From Pseudomonadota bacterium (GTDB lineage: Bacteria; Pseudomonadota; Alphaproteobacteria; Rhizobiales; Xanthobacteraceae): 5,409 bases of DNA. The notes under the pieces were generated by a model. That model worked only from the letters and a program-made list of their open reading frames with translations, did not search any database and was not told where the DNA came from. Every line of letters begins with the position of its first letter. Position 1 is the first letter of the stretch. Shown in pieces: positions 1-5,399 of the stretch. The DNA lies in assembly GCA_023432885.1 (NCBI GenBank), contig JAEZEU010000553.1, positions 1-5,409 on the forward strand, given 5' to 3'. The translations under genes were made by a program, and so were the position numbers.

Positions 1-151
1 CGGGCCCGATCGACAAATCGCGCATCAGGTCGAGGCCGATGGTGACATTGGAAGCGCGGAAGAAATGGCTGGCCATGTACGCCGTGGCCAAAGTCACGAC
101 CATGACGAGGCCCCGGCGGTAGACGGAAGGGTGCCGCTCGGAAGGCTGCAT
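1..151 (-). CDS. MFS transporter, N-terminal fragment (runs off left edge)
   Basis: This is the 5' end of a gene read leftward from an ATG at 151-149; fifty codons are present and the rest lies outside the window. The protein begins MQPSERHPSVYRRG, a short cytoplasmic head rich in charged residues. A first membrane segment follows at about residues 14-30 (LVMVVTLATAYMASHF), then FRASNVTIGLDLMRDLSIGP. A first helix followed by a pattern like R-S-x-x-x-I-x-x-D-L-x-R-D-L is typical of the start of major facilitator superfamily permeases, which move small solutes across the inner membrane using ion gradients. The substrate cannot be told from this fragment. No strong Shine-Dalgarno precedes the ATG. 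It is divergent from the membrane protein at 356. I am fairly sure of the superfamily and not of the subfamily. Confidence 0.72.
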   Translation of the reverse strand, partial: MQPSERHPSVYRRGLVMVVTLATAYMASHFFRASNVTIGLDLMRDLSIGP

Positions 152-355
152 TGCTGGGGTTTCGTCTGTGGTTGTTGTTTGGTCGCGATTGCCGTGCAGC
201 CTATGCGGAACGGGGCCGGCAGTGCAAGGTAGGGCAAACAGGCCCGCCCGATCGCCGAGCCGCCCGCGATCACGAAAATCTCCAGCAAGTTACCCGGCGT
301 AAAGAATTCGTTCAGCTCTGGGTCCGATCATGATCTGCCGACAAGGATCACGATC
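152..355. other. Divergent intergenic region, no firm promoter
   Basis: These 204 bases separate the leftward transporter from the rightward membrane-protein gene and must hold promoters for one or both. I see no convincing -35/-10 pair and no GGAAC-N16/17-CGTT match. An open frame on the minus strand from 288 begins with a hydrophobic run (MLEIFVIAGG) but lacks a ribosome binding site and overlaps the transporter start in another frame, so I do not call it a gene. Confidence 0.5.
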
Positions 356-1009
356 ATGCAGGTCCTGCAGCCGAAGCTTCCGGGAGCGATTGAGCCGGCT
401 GGCAACGCGCCGCCTGTCAGTGTGGATGCTTCGGATCACCTCGACCCCGTTCGGGAAGAAGCCTTGCTGCTGCTGATGCCGCACCGCGAAAGGTTCACGA
501 CAGCTTGCATGCTCGCGGGCGCCCTCGTGATCGGCGTCGGGGTCGGTTGGGCAGGCTGCCTCGGCTGGAACAGTTATGCCGTCGTGGCGGGCTCTCCGGC
601 TGCAAAGGAGCCGCCGGTCCGGCACGCCGAAACAAGACCGGCAAGCAGAACTGAAAGCATTCGCAGGCAAGCTCCCTCCGTCACTGCAAGCATCAATGCG
701 TCCAAACCACCGGCCGCCGTACTGCGGGCCGAACCCGAGCCGAAATCGGCGGCAGCCATCCTGGGTTCGCTTACCGCCTCGGAGCCTCGTCCGCTGCTGA
801 TGCCGGCTCCGGAAACGCGGCCGACAACGATCGAAGGCTGGACCGTTGTTGATGTCCGGGGACAAACGGCTGTCCTGCAAGGGCCCGATGGCGTGCACAC
901 GGTAACGCCGGGCGAGACCGTGCCGGGCGTTGGCCGGATCGACTCCATCGTGCGCTGGGGCAACCGCTGGATTGTCGCCACCGGGAATGGGCTGATCGCG
1001 GCGCCCTGA
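356..1009 (+). CDS. Single-pass inner-membrane protein with C-terminal beta-type domain, function unknown
   Basis: This 217-residue protein begins at an ATG preceded by AAGGA at 343-347 with an 8-base gap, which supports the start. Residues 1-47 form a probable cytoplasmic head. Residues about 48-71 form one membrane segment rich in Gly, Ala and Val. Residues 72-157 are a Pro/Ala/Ser/Glu-rich, probably disordered linker. Residues about 158-217 form a compact domain with alternating hydrophobic residues, including GWTVVDVRGQTAVLQGPDG, GETVPGVGRIDSIVRWGN and RWIVATGNGLI. This plan, an inner-membrane anchor plus linker plus small periplasmic beta domain, recalls GspC/PilP-type secretion components, and the V-x-x-G-x-T-V-P-G-x-G-R-I-x-S-I pattern supports a beta fold. 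No secretion or pilus genes lie nearby, so the resemblance is only architectural and I assign no function. It converges on the Bug receptor gene. It is confidently coding and its function is unknown. Confidence 0.85.
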   Translation: MQVLQPKLPGAIEPAGNAPPVSVDASDHLDPVREEALLLLMPHRERFTTACMLAGALVIGVGVGWAGCLGWNSYAVVAGSPAAKEPPVRHAETRPASRTESIRRQAPSVTASINASKPPAAVLRAEPEPKSAAAILGSLTASEPRPLLMPAPETRPTTIEGWTVVDVRGQTAVLQGPDGVHTVTPGETVPGVGRIDSIVRWGNRWIVATGNGLIAAP

Positions 1010-1130
1010 AGCACGCGGCTGACGGTCCACTCGATCACCAGCGGGCTCGGTTAACCTCTTCCAGGCGGGGAAAGGTGCCCGAAGCCGCTCCAGCTAACCT
1101 GATCTCACGGACTAGTTCCGGCGGTCGGGG

Positions 1131-1145
1131 CGAAGCTCCGCTTCG
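1131..1145. repeat. Inverted repeat just past the Bug receptor stop
   Basis: CGAAGC at 1131-1136 and GCTTCG at 1140-1145 are perfect complements around a 3-base loop. The hairpin starts 6 bases beyond the stop of the leftward receptor gene, inside the convergent gap 1010-1151. It could serve transcript 3' end formation or stability, but no T-run follows on either strand, so it is not a standard intrinsic terminator. The rest of the gap shows nothing else. Confidence 0.35.
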
Positions 1146-1151
1146 ACGGCC

Positions 1152-2129
1152 CTAGTCCAGCCTCACCTTCGCCTCGTTGACAACTTTGCGCCAGCGTTCG
1201 ACTTCCGCGGACACCATCTTCGCAAATTCGGGGCCGGTCACGTCGGGCACATCGGAGCCGTTGCGCTCCCACGCCTCCTTGATCGACGCAAGCTGCATGG
1301 CCGTGCGCAACTCCTTGGTCATTCGTTCGATCACCTCCGGCGGCGTCCCCTTCGGCGCGAACAGGCCGTACCACGTCGACACTTCATAGCCGGGAAGGCC
1401 TGCCTCCGCGGCCGTTGGGAGTTCGGGGAACGCTGACACCCGCTTCGGCGCGGCAACCGCGAGCGCGCGCAACTGCCCCGCCCTCACCGGTGCGGCCGAC
1501 GAGCCGAGCCCGTCGAATACGACAGGCACGTGGCCGGCAATGAGGTCCTGCATGGCGGGACCCGCGCCGCGATAGGGCACGTGCTGAATGTTGGTCTTGG
1601 TGAGGATCTTGAACAATTCGCCGGCCAGATGATGCGTGGTGCCGGCGCCGGCCGAGCCGTAGTTCAACTTGGCGGGATTGGCGTGCAAGTAATCGATGAA
1701 CTCCTTCAGCGACTTGGCGGCGACCTTGTCGGGATTGACGACCACCACCTGCGGCGGACGCGCAATCAGCGCCACCGCGATGAAATCTTTCTCGAAGTCG
1801 TAGTCGAGCTTTGGATAGAGCGACGGCGCGATCGCATGATGTGCCGCACCGACAAAGAAGGTGTAGCCGTCCGGAGCGGCCTTCGCCGCAGCGGAAGCGC
1901 CCACCGTGCCGCCGGCACCGGCGCGGTTCTCGATCAGCACGCGCTTGCCAAGCTGGGCGTCGAGCTGGGCCGCCAGCGGACGGGCAAAAGCATCCGTGCC
2001 GCCGCCGGCTGCGAACGGCACGATGAAGGTGATCTGCTTCTCCGGCCAGGGCTGAGCCTGAGACCGGGCCGGGCTTGAGGCAAGGCCGGCCATAAGTGCA
2101 AATGCGGTAACCAAAGCAATCTTGTTCAT
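1152..2129 (-). CDS. Bug/TctC-family periplasmic solute-binding protein
   Basis: This 325-residue secreted receptor belongs to the Bug (TctC) family, which captures small carboxylates or similar ligands in the periplasm for tripartite tricarboxylate transporters. The start is the ATG at 2129-2127 (MNKIALVTAF), chosen because AAAGGGG lies just upstream and because a clean signal peptide follows. An earlier in-frame ATG at 2165 would add 12 charged residues and has no good ribosome site. Signal peptide residues are about 1-25, with likely cleavage after SQA. Family landmarks are IVPFAAGGGTDAFAR (36-50), the GAGG segment (71-74), PDGYT (86-90), YGSAGAGTTHH (157-167), VPYRGAGPA (184-192), the D206 region, and LPTAAEAGLPGYE (237-249) before W253YGLFAPKGTP. 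Length matches the family. No TctA or TctB membrane subunits are in the window, so it is an orphan receptor, which is common in Bradyrhizobium and Bordetella. The ligand is unknown. Confidence 0.95.
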   Translation of the reverse strand: MNKIALVTAFALMAGLASSPARSQAQPWPEKQITFIVPFAAGGGTDAFARPLAAQLDAQLGKRVLIENRAGAGGTVGASAAAKAAPDGYTFFVGAAHHAIAPSLYPKLDYDFEKDFIAVALIARPPQVVVVNPDKVAAKSLKEFIDYLHANPAKLNYGSAGAGTTHHLAGELFKILTKTNIQHVPYRGAGPAMQDLIAGHVPVVFDGLGSSAAPVRAGQLRALAVAAPKRVSAFPELPTAAEAGLPGYEVSTWYGLFAPKGTPPEVIERMTKELRTAMQLASIKEAWERNGSDVPDVTGPEFAKMVSAEVERWRKVVNEAKVRLD

Positions 2130-2201
2130 GCCAGCCCCTTTCGCGACGCGCGCATTCGTGTGCAAGCGCCCGTGTCGCTCGCAGCACGATTTGATGAAAA
2201 C

Positions 2202-2216
2202 GCCGGATCATCCGGC
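2202..2216. promoter_or_regulatory. Perfect palindrome upstream of the Bug receptor, candidate operator
   Basis: GCCGGAT-C-ATCCGGC is a perfect interrupted palindrome with 7-base arms, lying 73-87 bases upstream of the receptor start. On the minus strand a TTGACG at 2243-2238 sits just upstream. A 17-base spacer would put the -10 at 2220-2215 (CTTTGC, a poor match), so the palindrome would overlap the -10/start region, a usual place for a repressor. The palindrome is directly seen; the promoter and operator roles are inferred. Confidence 0.4.
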
Positions 2217-2502
2217 AAAGACACCATTGGGACAACGCGTCAACAACACGCAGCTTCTGCCACAACAGCGACGCAATTTCCGAAAATGCGCCGCGTCGTG
2301 ATCTGTCGAAGCCGCCACGCCACCCCCAATGCCCCGGGGCGCGCCCAGCCCTGCCACGTCCGCTATCCATGCGATTGCCCTAGCAGGGCCGCATATCGGG
2401 CGGGCCATGCGCGGCCGACAGGAACGTGTGGTGCCGGGGATTGAAGAGTGCGCCTGGCGCAGCGCCGCCGGCCGGAACGCTCGTTTTCGGCCCAACGATG
2501 AC

Positions 2503-2528
2503 GGAACCTGAAAGATGGTCCCCGCGTT
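2503..2528 (+). promoter_or_regulatory. sigma-EcfG (general stress response) promoter
   Basis: GGAAC at 2503-2507 and CGTT at 2525-2528 are separated by exactly 17 bases. This is a perfect match to the known alphaproteobacterial EcfG consensus, GGAAC-N16/17-CGTT. Transcription would begin about 5-10 bases after CGTT, leaving a short leader before the strong ribosome site at 2548-2554 of the miniprotein gene. No other GGAAC in the window has a correctly spaced CGTT. Confidence 0.75.
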
Positions 2529-2547
2529 CTCTCCTCGGAGCAAACAC

Positions 2548-2554
2548 AGGAGGA
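2548..2554 (+). promoter_or_regulatory. Strong Shine-Dalgarno of the 27-residue miniprotein
   Basis: AGGAGGA lies 4 bases before the ATG at 2559. It is the best ribosome binding site in the window and is the main reason to accept so short an open frame as a gene. Confidence 0.8.
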
Positions 2555-2558
2555 TATT

Positions 2559-2642
2559 ATGGGACTTGGAAGAGGCGCGTTGCTTTGGTTGCTCGGCATT
2601 CCCTTGCCGATCATCATTCTTCTTGCACTTTTCTGGCGCTAA
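2559..2642 (+). CDS. 27-residue hydrophobic miniprotein, stress-promoter driven
   Basis: This very short gene encodes 27 residues: MGLGRGALLWLLGIP, then LPIIILLALFWR. A short Gly/Arg head leads into one almost wholly hydrophobic helix broken by Pro at 15 and 17, ending in Trp-Arg. It should insert in the inner membrane as a single-span miniprotein. The case for a real gene is a consensus EcfG promoter at 2503-2528, a perfect AGGAGGA ribosome site and an intrinsic terminator 18 bases past the stop. The sequence resembles short hydrophobic proteins I recall from Bradyrhizobium genomes, but I cannot check this here. Its job is unknown; stress miniproteins of this size often modulate a membrane partner or act as damage-inducible peptides. 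The reading frame overlaps a longer open frame from 2515, whose upstream part is not the real start of the Gre factor. Confidence 0.82.
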   Translation: MGLGRGALLWLLGIPLPIIILLALFWR

Positions 2643-2659
2643 AGGTCGAATGCCTGGGC

Positions 2660-2685
2660 AAGCCCTCGGTCAGACGGGGGCTTTT
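2660..2685 (+). terminator. Intrinsic terminator after the miniprotein gene
   Basis: AAGCCCTCG (2660-2668) pairs with CGGGGGCTT (2675-2683) as a 9-base stem with one G-T wobble and loop GTCAGA. The stem ends in a short T-run (TTTT at 2682-2685), followed by GCTCGTTT. It sits 18 bases past the miniprotein stop and 70 bases before the Gre-family start, so it separates the two genes or leaks into the second. Confidence 0.7.
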
Positions 2686-2754
2686 GCTCGTTTCGCGGTA
2701 CGTACCCGTTTGGCCGGGGGGCCTAAGCCCGTCGATCGTCCATTGGAGCTGGCC

Positions 2755-3237
2755 TTGAGCGTTGCATTCACGAAGGAAGAGAGCGCCGAGACTGCATCTG
2801 AAACGATATTGCCTGACCGTCCGATCTCATCAAACCCCAATTTGGTGACCGAAACAGGATTGAAGGCTCTGCAGCTTCAGCTCAGGCAGGCCCAGGAAGC
2901 GTATGAGACCGCGCAGAAGACCGAGGACGTCAATGAAAGGCGACGTCTGTCTGCCATTCCTTCGCGTGACGCCCGCTACTTCGCCGAGCGTTTGCGAACG
3001 GCCCGGGTGATTCCTGATCCGGATTCGAAAGACGTCGTGGCATTCGGCAGCACTGTCACCTTCTCGCGGGCGGACGGTCGCGTGCAGAAGTATCGCATCG
3101 TTGGAGAAGACGAAGCAGATCCAAAGGCCGGGTCTGTTTCTTTCGCATCCCCCGTTGCAAAGTCCTTGCTCGGCAGGGCCGTCGGAGATGTCGTCGGCTC
3201 CGGCACTCAACAGCTCGAGATTATCGCAATCTCGTAG
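2755..3237 (+). CDS. GreA/GreB-family transcript cleavage factor
   Basis: This 160-residue protein belongs to the Gre family, which inserts a coiled coil into the RNA polymerase secondary channel and stimulates cleavage of backtracked RNA. The start is a TTG at 2755-2757, backed by GGAG at 2745-2748 six bases before it and by the length, which matches the usual 155-160. An extra 80 codons upstream in the same frame cover the miniprotein and terminator and are not used. Residues 27-87 form the N-terminal helical hairpin (LVTETGLKALQLQLRQAQEA then the return helix). Its tip reads TEDVNERRRL, where D58 and E61 sit at the positions of the catalytic D41/E44 pair of E. coli GreA; the rest of the usual ENAEY tip is replaced. 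Residues 94-160 form the FKBP-like C-terminal domain with VAFGSTVTFSRADG, YRIVGEDEAD and SPVAKSLLGRAVGD. The tip divergence makes cleavage activity likely but not certain. It could be a stress paralogue rather than the housekeeping GreA. Confidence 0.9.
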   Translation: MSVAFTKEESAETASETILPDRPISSNPNLVTETGLKALQLQLRQAQEAYETAQKTEDVNERRRLSAIPSRDARYFAERLRTARVIPDPDSKDVVAFGSTVTFSRADGRVQKYRIVGEDEADPKAGSVSFASPVAKSLLGRAVGDVVGSGTQQLEIIAIS

Positions 3238-3292
3238 TCCTGCTCGGCGAGCCGACTAACAGATTCCGGACACGGCCGTTACGCAATGCATT

Positions 3293-3309
3293 TGCCGCTG
3301 GCTGCGGCA
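3293..3309. repeat. Small hairpin downstream of the Gre-family gene
   Basis: TGCCGC (3293-3298) pairs with GCGGCA (3304-3309) around loop TGGCT, 55 bases past the Gre stop. No T-run follows, so it may be a Rho-dependent end or chance. Nothing else is convincing in the 259 bases from 3238 to 3496 apart from a start-less open frame (see rejected items). Confidence 0.25.
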
Positions 3310-3496
3310 GCAGGGTCCGACAATCCCCTACGGCAGCACCGACTTCGATCTGCCATTCTCGACAATTGCAGCCAGCAACGACCTCCTGTCAGCGCATGGT
3401 GAATTTGTCCTGAACGTAGCTGGACGAATGCGCGGCTGTTCGAAGCCGGCGCCTTAAAGAGGTTGCCTTATAGTCCGCCCGCAACGGGAGCTGACA

Positions 3497-3721
3497 ATGG
3501 GCGCTGAGAACCGCGTACAAATAGATAGCTCGCATTGCCGCGCAATCTGCGAGGAGATCGGAGAGCGGCTACGCATCATGCTTGATCGCGATGCGACACC
3601 CTTGCCGGACCGCCTGCAGGTGCTGATGCTGCGGCTTGCTGCCCAGGAGCTTGCCGCTTCGCGGCAGTACACTGCGGATGGAACGGTTGAAGATATGACT
3701 GAGCCAGTCCTGGCAGCCTGA
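3497..3721 (+). CDS. Small protein with a NepR-like motif
   Basis: This 74-residue protein starts at an ATG preceded by GGGAG (3486-3490) with a 6-base gap. The core is residues 18-47, CEEIGERLRIMLDRDA then TPLPDRLQVLMLRL. An I-G-x-x-L-R helix start, a short turn, then P-D-R-L and a Leu-rich helix are the layout of NepR, the alphaproteobacterial anti-sigma factor that holds sigma-EcfG until PhyR is phosphorylated. The match is partial: the usual Tyr-Asp residues after the first helix are missing and the protein continues in a low-complexity tail (EDMTEPVLAA). I therefore call it NepR-like, not NepR. No phyR or ecfG gene adjoins it. Residues 42-55 are a Leu/Ala-rich amphipathic stretch that could extend the second helix. 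It is probably a real gene; its function is an inference. Confidence 0.62.
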   Translation: MGAENRVQIDSSHCRAICEEIGERLRIMLDRDATPLPDRLQVLMLRLAAQELAASRQYTADGTVEDMTEPVLAA

Positions 3722-4353
3722 TTGCGAAGCGCCAGCTGCTGCCGGCCCGAACGCTTCCTCACACGGTTCCAACGCGCTGTTTGATGCTAGCCCCGGAACG
3801 CTTGATTGAGGACACCCCTCAAGCGTGCCGAGCGCGGCGAAAGGGCCCGATCTATGCCGCGTGGCAAGAGTCTCAATGCCCGACTTCACCATGCAATTGT
3901 TTCTTCTTCCGCCCGACCGGCGTCCCGATCAGAAGGCAGGGAACGAAGGCTCCGGTCAAGACTTTAGAAGCTCAAGACCGTCGCTCTCTGGCTAACTACA
4001 CGGCCCATGTGGCGGATGGCCAGGGTTTCTGACGGGCCCCTGTTCTCCAAAGCAAGCGCTCGCGCAGATAGCCAAAAAGCGGAGGTCTCCGGATCTGCTG
4101 GAAGTCGCCCTTGCAAGCGGGAGAGCTGCGGATCGTACGCGCGACTGCATTAACATAGACGCCAGCCGCAGCCGACCAATCGTTCGAAATATCGGGGACT
4201 GCGCGCGCCTCGAAAGAAGAGCCGGAACTCTTGAAAGGCGAATCGACCGGCTCTGCGAATTGGATGAACAGTACCACTCATCCCAGCCGAGCGTTGGGAC
4301 AAGTGTCGCCAAAGTGTCTCGTTGGACAGAAGGCTCCGGAAGACGGACAAGCG
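3722..4353. other. Long gap with weak open frames only
   Basis: These 632 bases hold no gene I can support. A frame from TTG 3781 to 4032 shows no family features and no good ribosome site. On the plus strand a frame is open from 3996 to 4367 (charged, helix-rich, including RLERRAGTLERRIDRLCELD at about 4188-4247) but has no ATG, GTG or TTG in its first two thirds. Two minus-strand frames over the same stretch (3992-4381 and 3996-4277) look like shadows. The region may be a decayed gene. Confidence 0.4.
3798..3826. repeat. 8-base inverted repeat, possible transcript-end hairpin
   Basis: ACGCTTGA (3798-3805) and TCAAGCGT (3819-3826) are perfect complements around a 13-base loop. An alternative fold pairs TTGAGG with CCTCAA and bulges four bases, because TTGA is repeated in tandem in the left arm. 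It lies 76 bases past the NepR-like gene. No T-run follows, so the role is open. Confidence 0.4.
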
Positions 4354-4563
4354 ATGCCATCGGTTGAGCGCCGTGCGTCAAAAATCTTGAACGAGTATGG
4401 TCAAGCGCAAGCCGAGTTGATCGGCAAAGCGGTCGTGCTTACCGATGGAAAGGCTGGCACGGTCGAAAACGTTTGGCTGGATGAAATTCACGGGCTTCGC
4501 ATTTCCGTCAGGGGTCATGATGGAAAATGGCCGGTCTCGACCATCAAGTTTGTTGAGCCCTAA
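4354..4563 (+). CDS. 69-residue protein with small beta-barrel-like domain, function unknown
   Basis: The frame is open from 4231, but the part before 4354 (MKGESTGSANWMNS...) looks unstructured, so I choose the ATG at 4354, which has purine-rich GGAAGACGGA upstream. The 69-residue product has a short helix at residues 3-22 (SVERRASKILNEYGQAQAEL). It is followed by a beta-rich half: IGKAVVLTDGKAGTVENVWL, DEIHGLRISVRGHDG, KWPVSTIKFVEP. The G-K-x-V-V-L-x-D-G-x-x-G-T-V-x-x-V pattern with a following basic strand recalls small PRC-barrel-like or SH3-like folds, but I cannot name a family. It has no signal peptide or membrane segment, so it is probably cytoplasmic. The stop is followed by a gap without a terminator. 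Coding confidence is good and function is unknown. Confidence 0.68.
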   Translation: MPSVERRASKILNEYGQAQAELIGKAVVLTDGKAGTVENVWLDEIHGLRISVRGHDGKWPVSTIKFVEP

Positions 4564-4901
4564 ACTGGATCAGGAAGGTAACGGCTCTTGACCGCGACCG
4601 CCGGAACACTCGCTCTGGCGACCGAAATTTGCTTGGCGGAGGGACAGGAACTGGGTGCGAACTTTTCACAAGGTCCTAATACCGCGCTTCTGAACTCGCC
4701 GGTGGTCGATAACATCGAGACGGGACTTGCCCGTTGAATGTCATCAGAACAAGTGGCACTCGGTGCGTCTGTTTTCGTCACAGAACCGAAATCGGCGAGC
4801 CTGGATTATGGCCGCGCTTCCTCTAGCTCGGGGACACTTCTCGCCGGAATGGAACGGTTACGCCCCGTCCAGATTGTAGGATATGTGCCAAGGAGCGCGC
4901 T
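4564..4901. other. Intergenic stretch with two short weak open frames
   Basis: These 338 bases precede the ferroxidase-like gene. Two short plus-strand frames abut each other. The first runs from TTG 4588 to the stop at 4735-4737 (49 residues, with AGGAAGG at 4572-4578 upstream). The second runs from ATG 4738 to the stop at 4903-4905 (55 residues), directly after the first stop and overlapping the next gene's ATG. Neither resembles a known family. A GGAAC at 4851 has no CGTT at the right distance (GATT at 16 bases), so no EcfG promoter is called for the next gene. Confidence 0.35.
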
Positions 4902-5399
4902 ATGAGCAAGACCAAAACCCTCGAAGATCTCTTTCACGACACCCTCAAAGACATCTATTACGCAGAGAAGAAAATCCTCAGCGCTCTGCCGAAGATGGCA
5001 AAGGCGGCTCAGAGCGAGGAGCTGCGGGCTGCATTCGAGCAACATCTCGAGGAGACAGAAGGCCAGGTCGAGCGCCTCGAAGCCGTTTTCGAGGAGATAG
5101 AGGCCCGGCCACAGGGAAAGACTTGCGATGCGATCATGGGCATCATCGAGGAAGGCAAGGAGATCATGTCGGAGTATAAGGGCGCGCCGGCTCTCGATGC
5201 CGGATTGCTCGCTGCGGCGCAGGCGGTTGAACACTACGAGATTGCCCGTTACGGCACGTTGATCACCTGGGCCGACGAGTTGGGCCTTCGCAACGCGAGC
5301 AAGCTCCTCAAGCAGACATTGGCTGAGGAAAAGAAAACCGACGAAACTCTCACGAAGCTGGCGAAGGCCGTTGTAAACGCGGAAGCGGAAGCCGCTTAA
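4902..5399 (+). CDS. YciE/YciF ferroxidase-like (DUF892) protein
   Basis: This 165-residue protein starts at an ATG with AAGGAG at 4890-4895, six bases upstream. It matches the YciE/YciF family (DUF892), a ferritin-like four-helix bundle with a di-iron site, usually linked to stress and stationary phase. Helix 1 holds LFHDTLKDIYYAEKKILSAL (10-29) with E22 as a likely metal ligand. Helix 2 holds AFEQHLEETEGQVERLEAVF (44-63) with H48 and E51. Helix 3 holds LAAAQAVEHYEIARYGTLI (103-121) with the VEHYE pair E110/E113. Helix 4 holds LLKQTLAEEKKTDETLTKLA (135-154) with E142/E143 and D147. All expected carboxylates are present and the length is normal. It has no signal peptide, so it is cytoplasmic. 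In the family the physiological substrate is not settled; iron oxidation is inferred from the site. The gene ends 10 bases before the window edge. Confidence 0.95.
   Translation: MSKTKTLEDLFHDTLKDIYYAEKKILSALPKMAKAAQSEELRAAFEQHLEETEGQVERLEAVFEEIEARPQGKTCDAIMGIIEEGKEIMSEYKGAPALDAGLLAAAQAVEHYEIARYGTLITWADELGLRNASKLLKQTLAEEKKTDETLTKLAKAVVNAEAEAA

Noticed and set aside
290..1038. Long minus-strand frames over 290-1030 and 574-1038
   Set aside because: They are antisense to the well-supported membrane protein at 356-1009; their Arg/Pro/Cys-rich composition is typical of high-GC shadow frames.
1384..2370. 328-codon minus-strand frame and a 182-codon plus-strand frame inside the Bug receptor gene
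   Set aside because: The receptor frame has clear family motifs and a signal peptide; the others are Arg-rich shadows.
2208..2543. 111-codon minus-strand frame upstream of the receptor
   Set aside because: It has low-complexity Arg/Gly/Ala composition, no ribosome site, and overlaps the EcfG promoter.
2515..2754. 80-codon upstream extension of the Gre-family frame starting at ATG 2515
   Set aside because: It overlaps the EcfG promoter, miniprotein and terminator, has no ribosome site, and the family length and a GGAG site fit the TTG at 2755.
3260..3457. Plus-strand frame of 65 codons with plausible composition (GPTIPYGSTDFDLPF)
   Set aside because: It has no start codon before its last third, no recognisable family and no ribosome site; at best a gene remnant.
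3569..3892. 107-codon minus-strand frame
   Set aside because: It is antisense to the NepR-like gene, lacks family features and has no ribosome site.
4851..4876. GGAAC upstream of the ferroxidase-like gene as an EcfG promoter
   Set aside because: At 16 or 17 bases the -10 would read GATT or ATTG, not CGTT.
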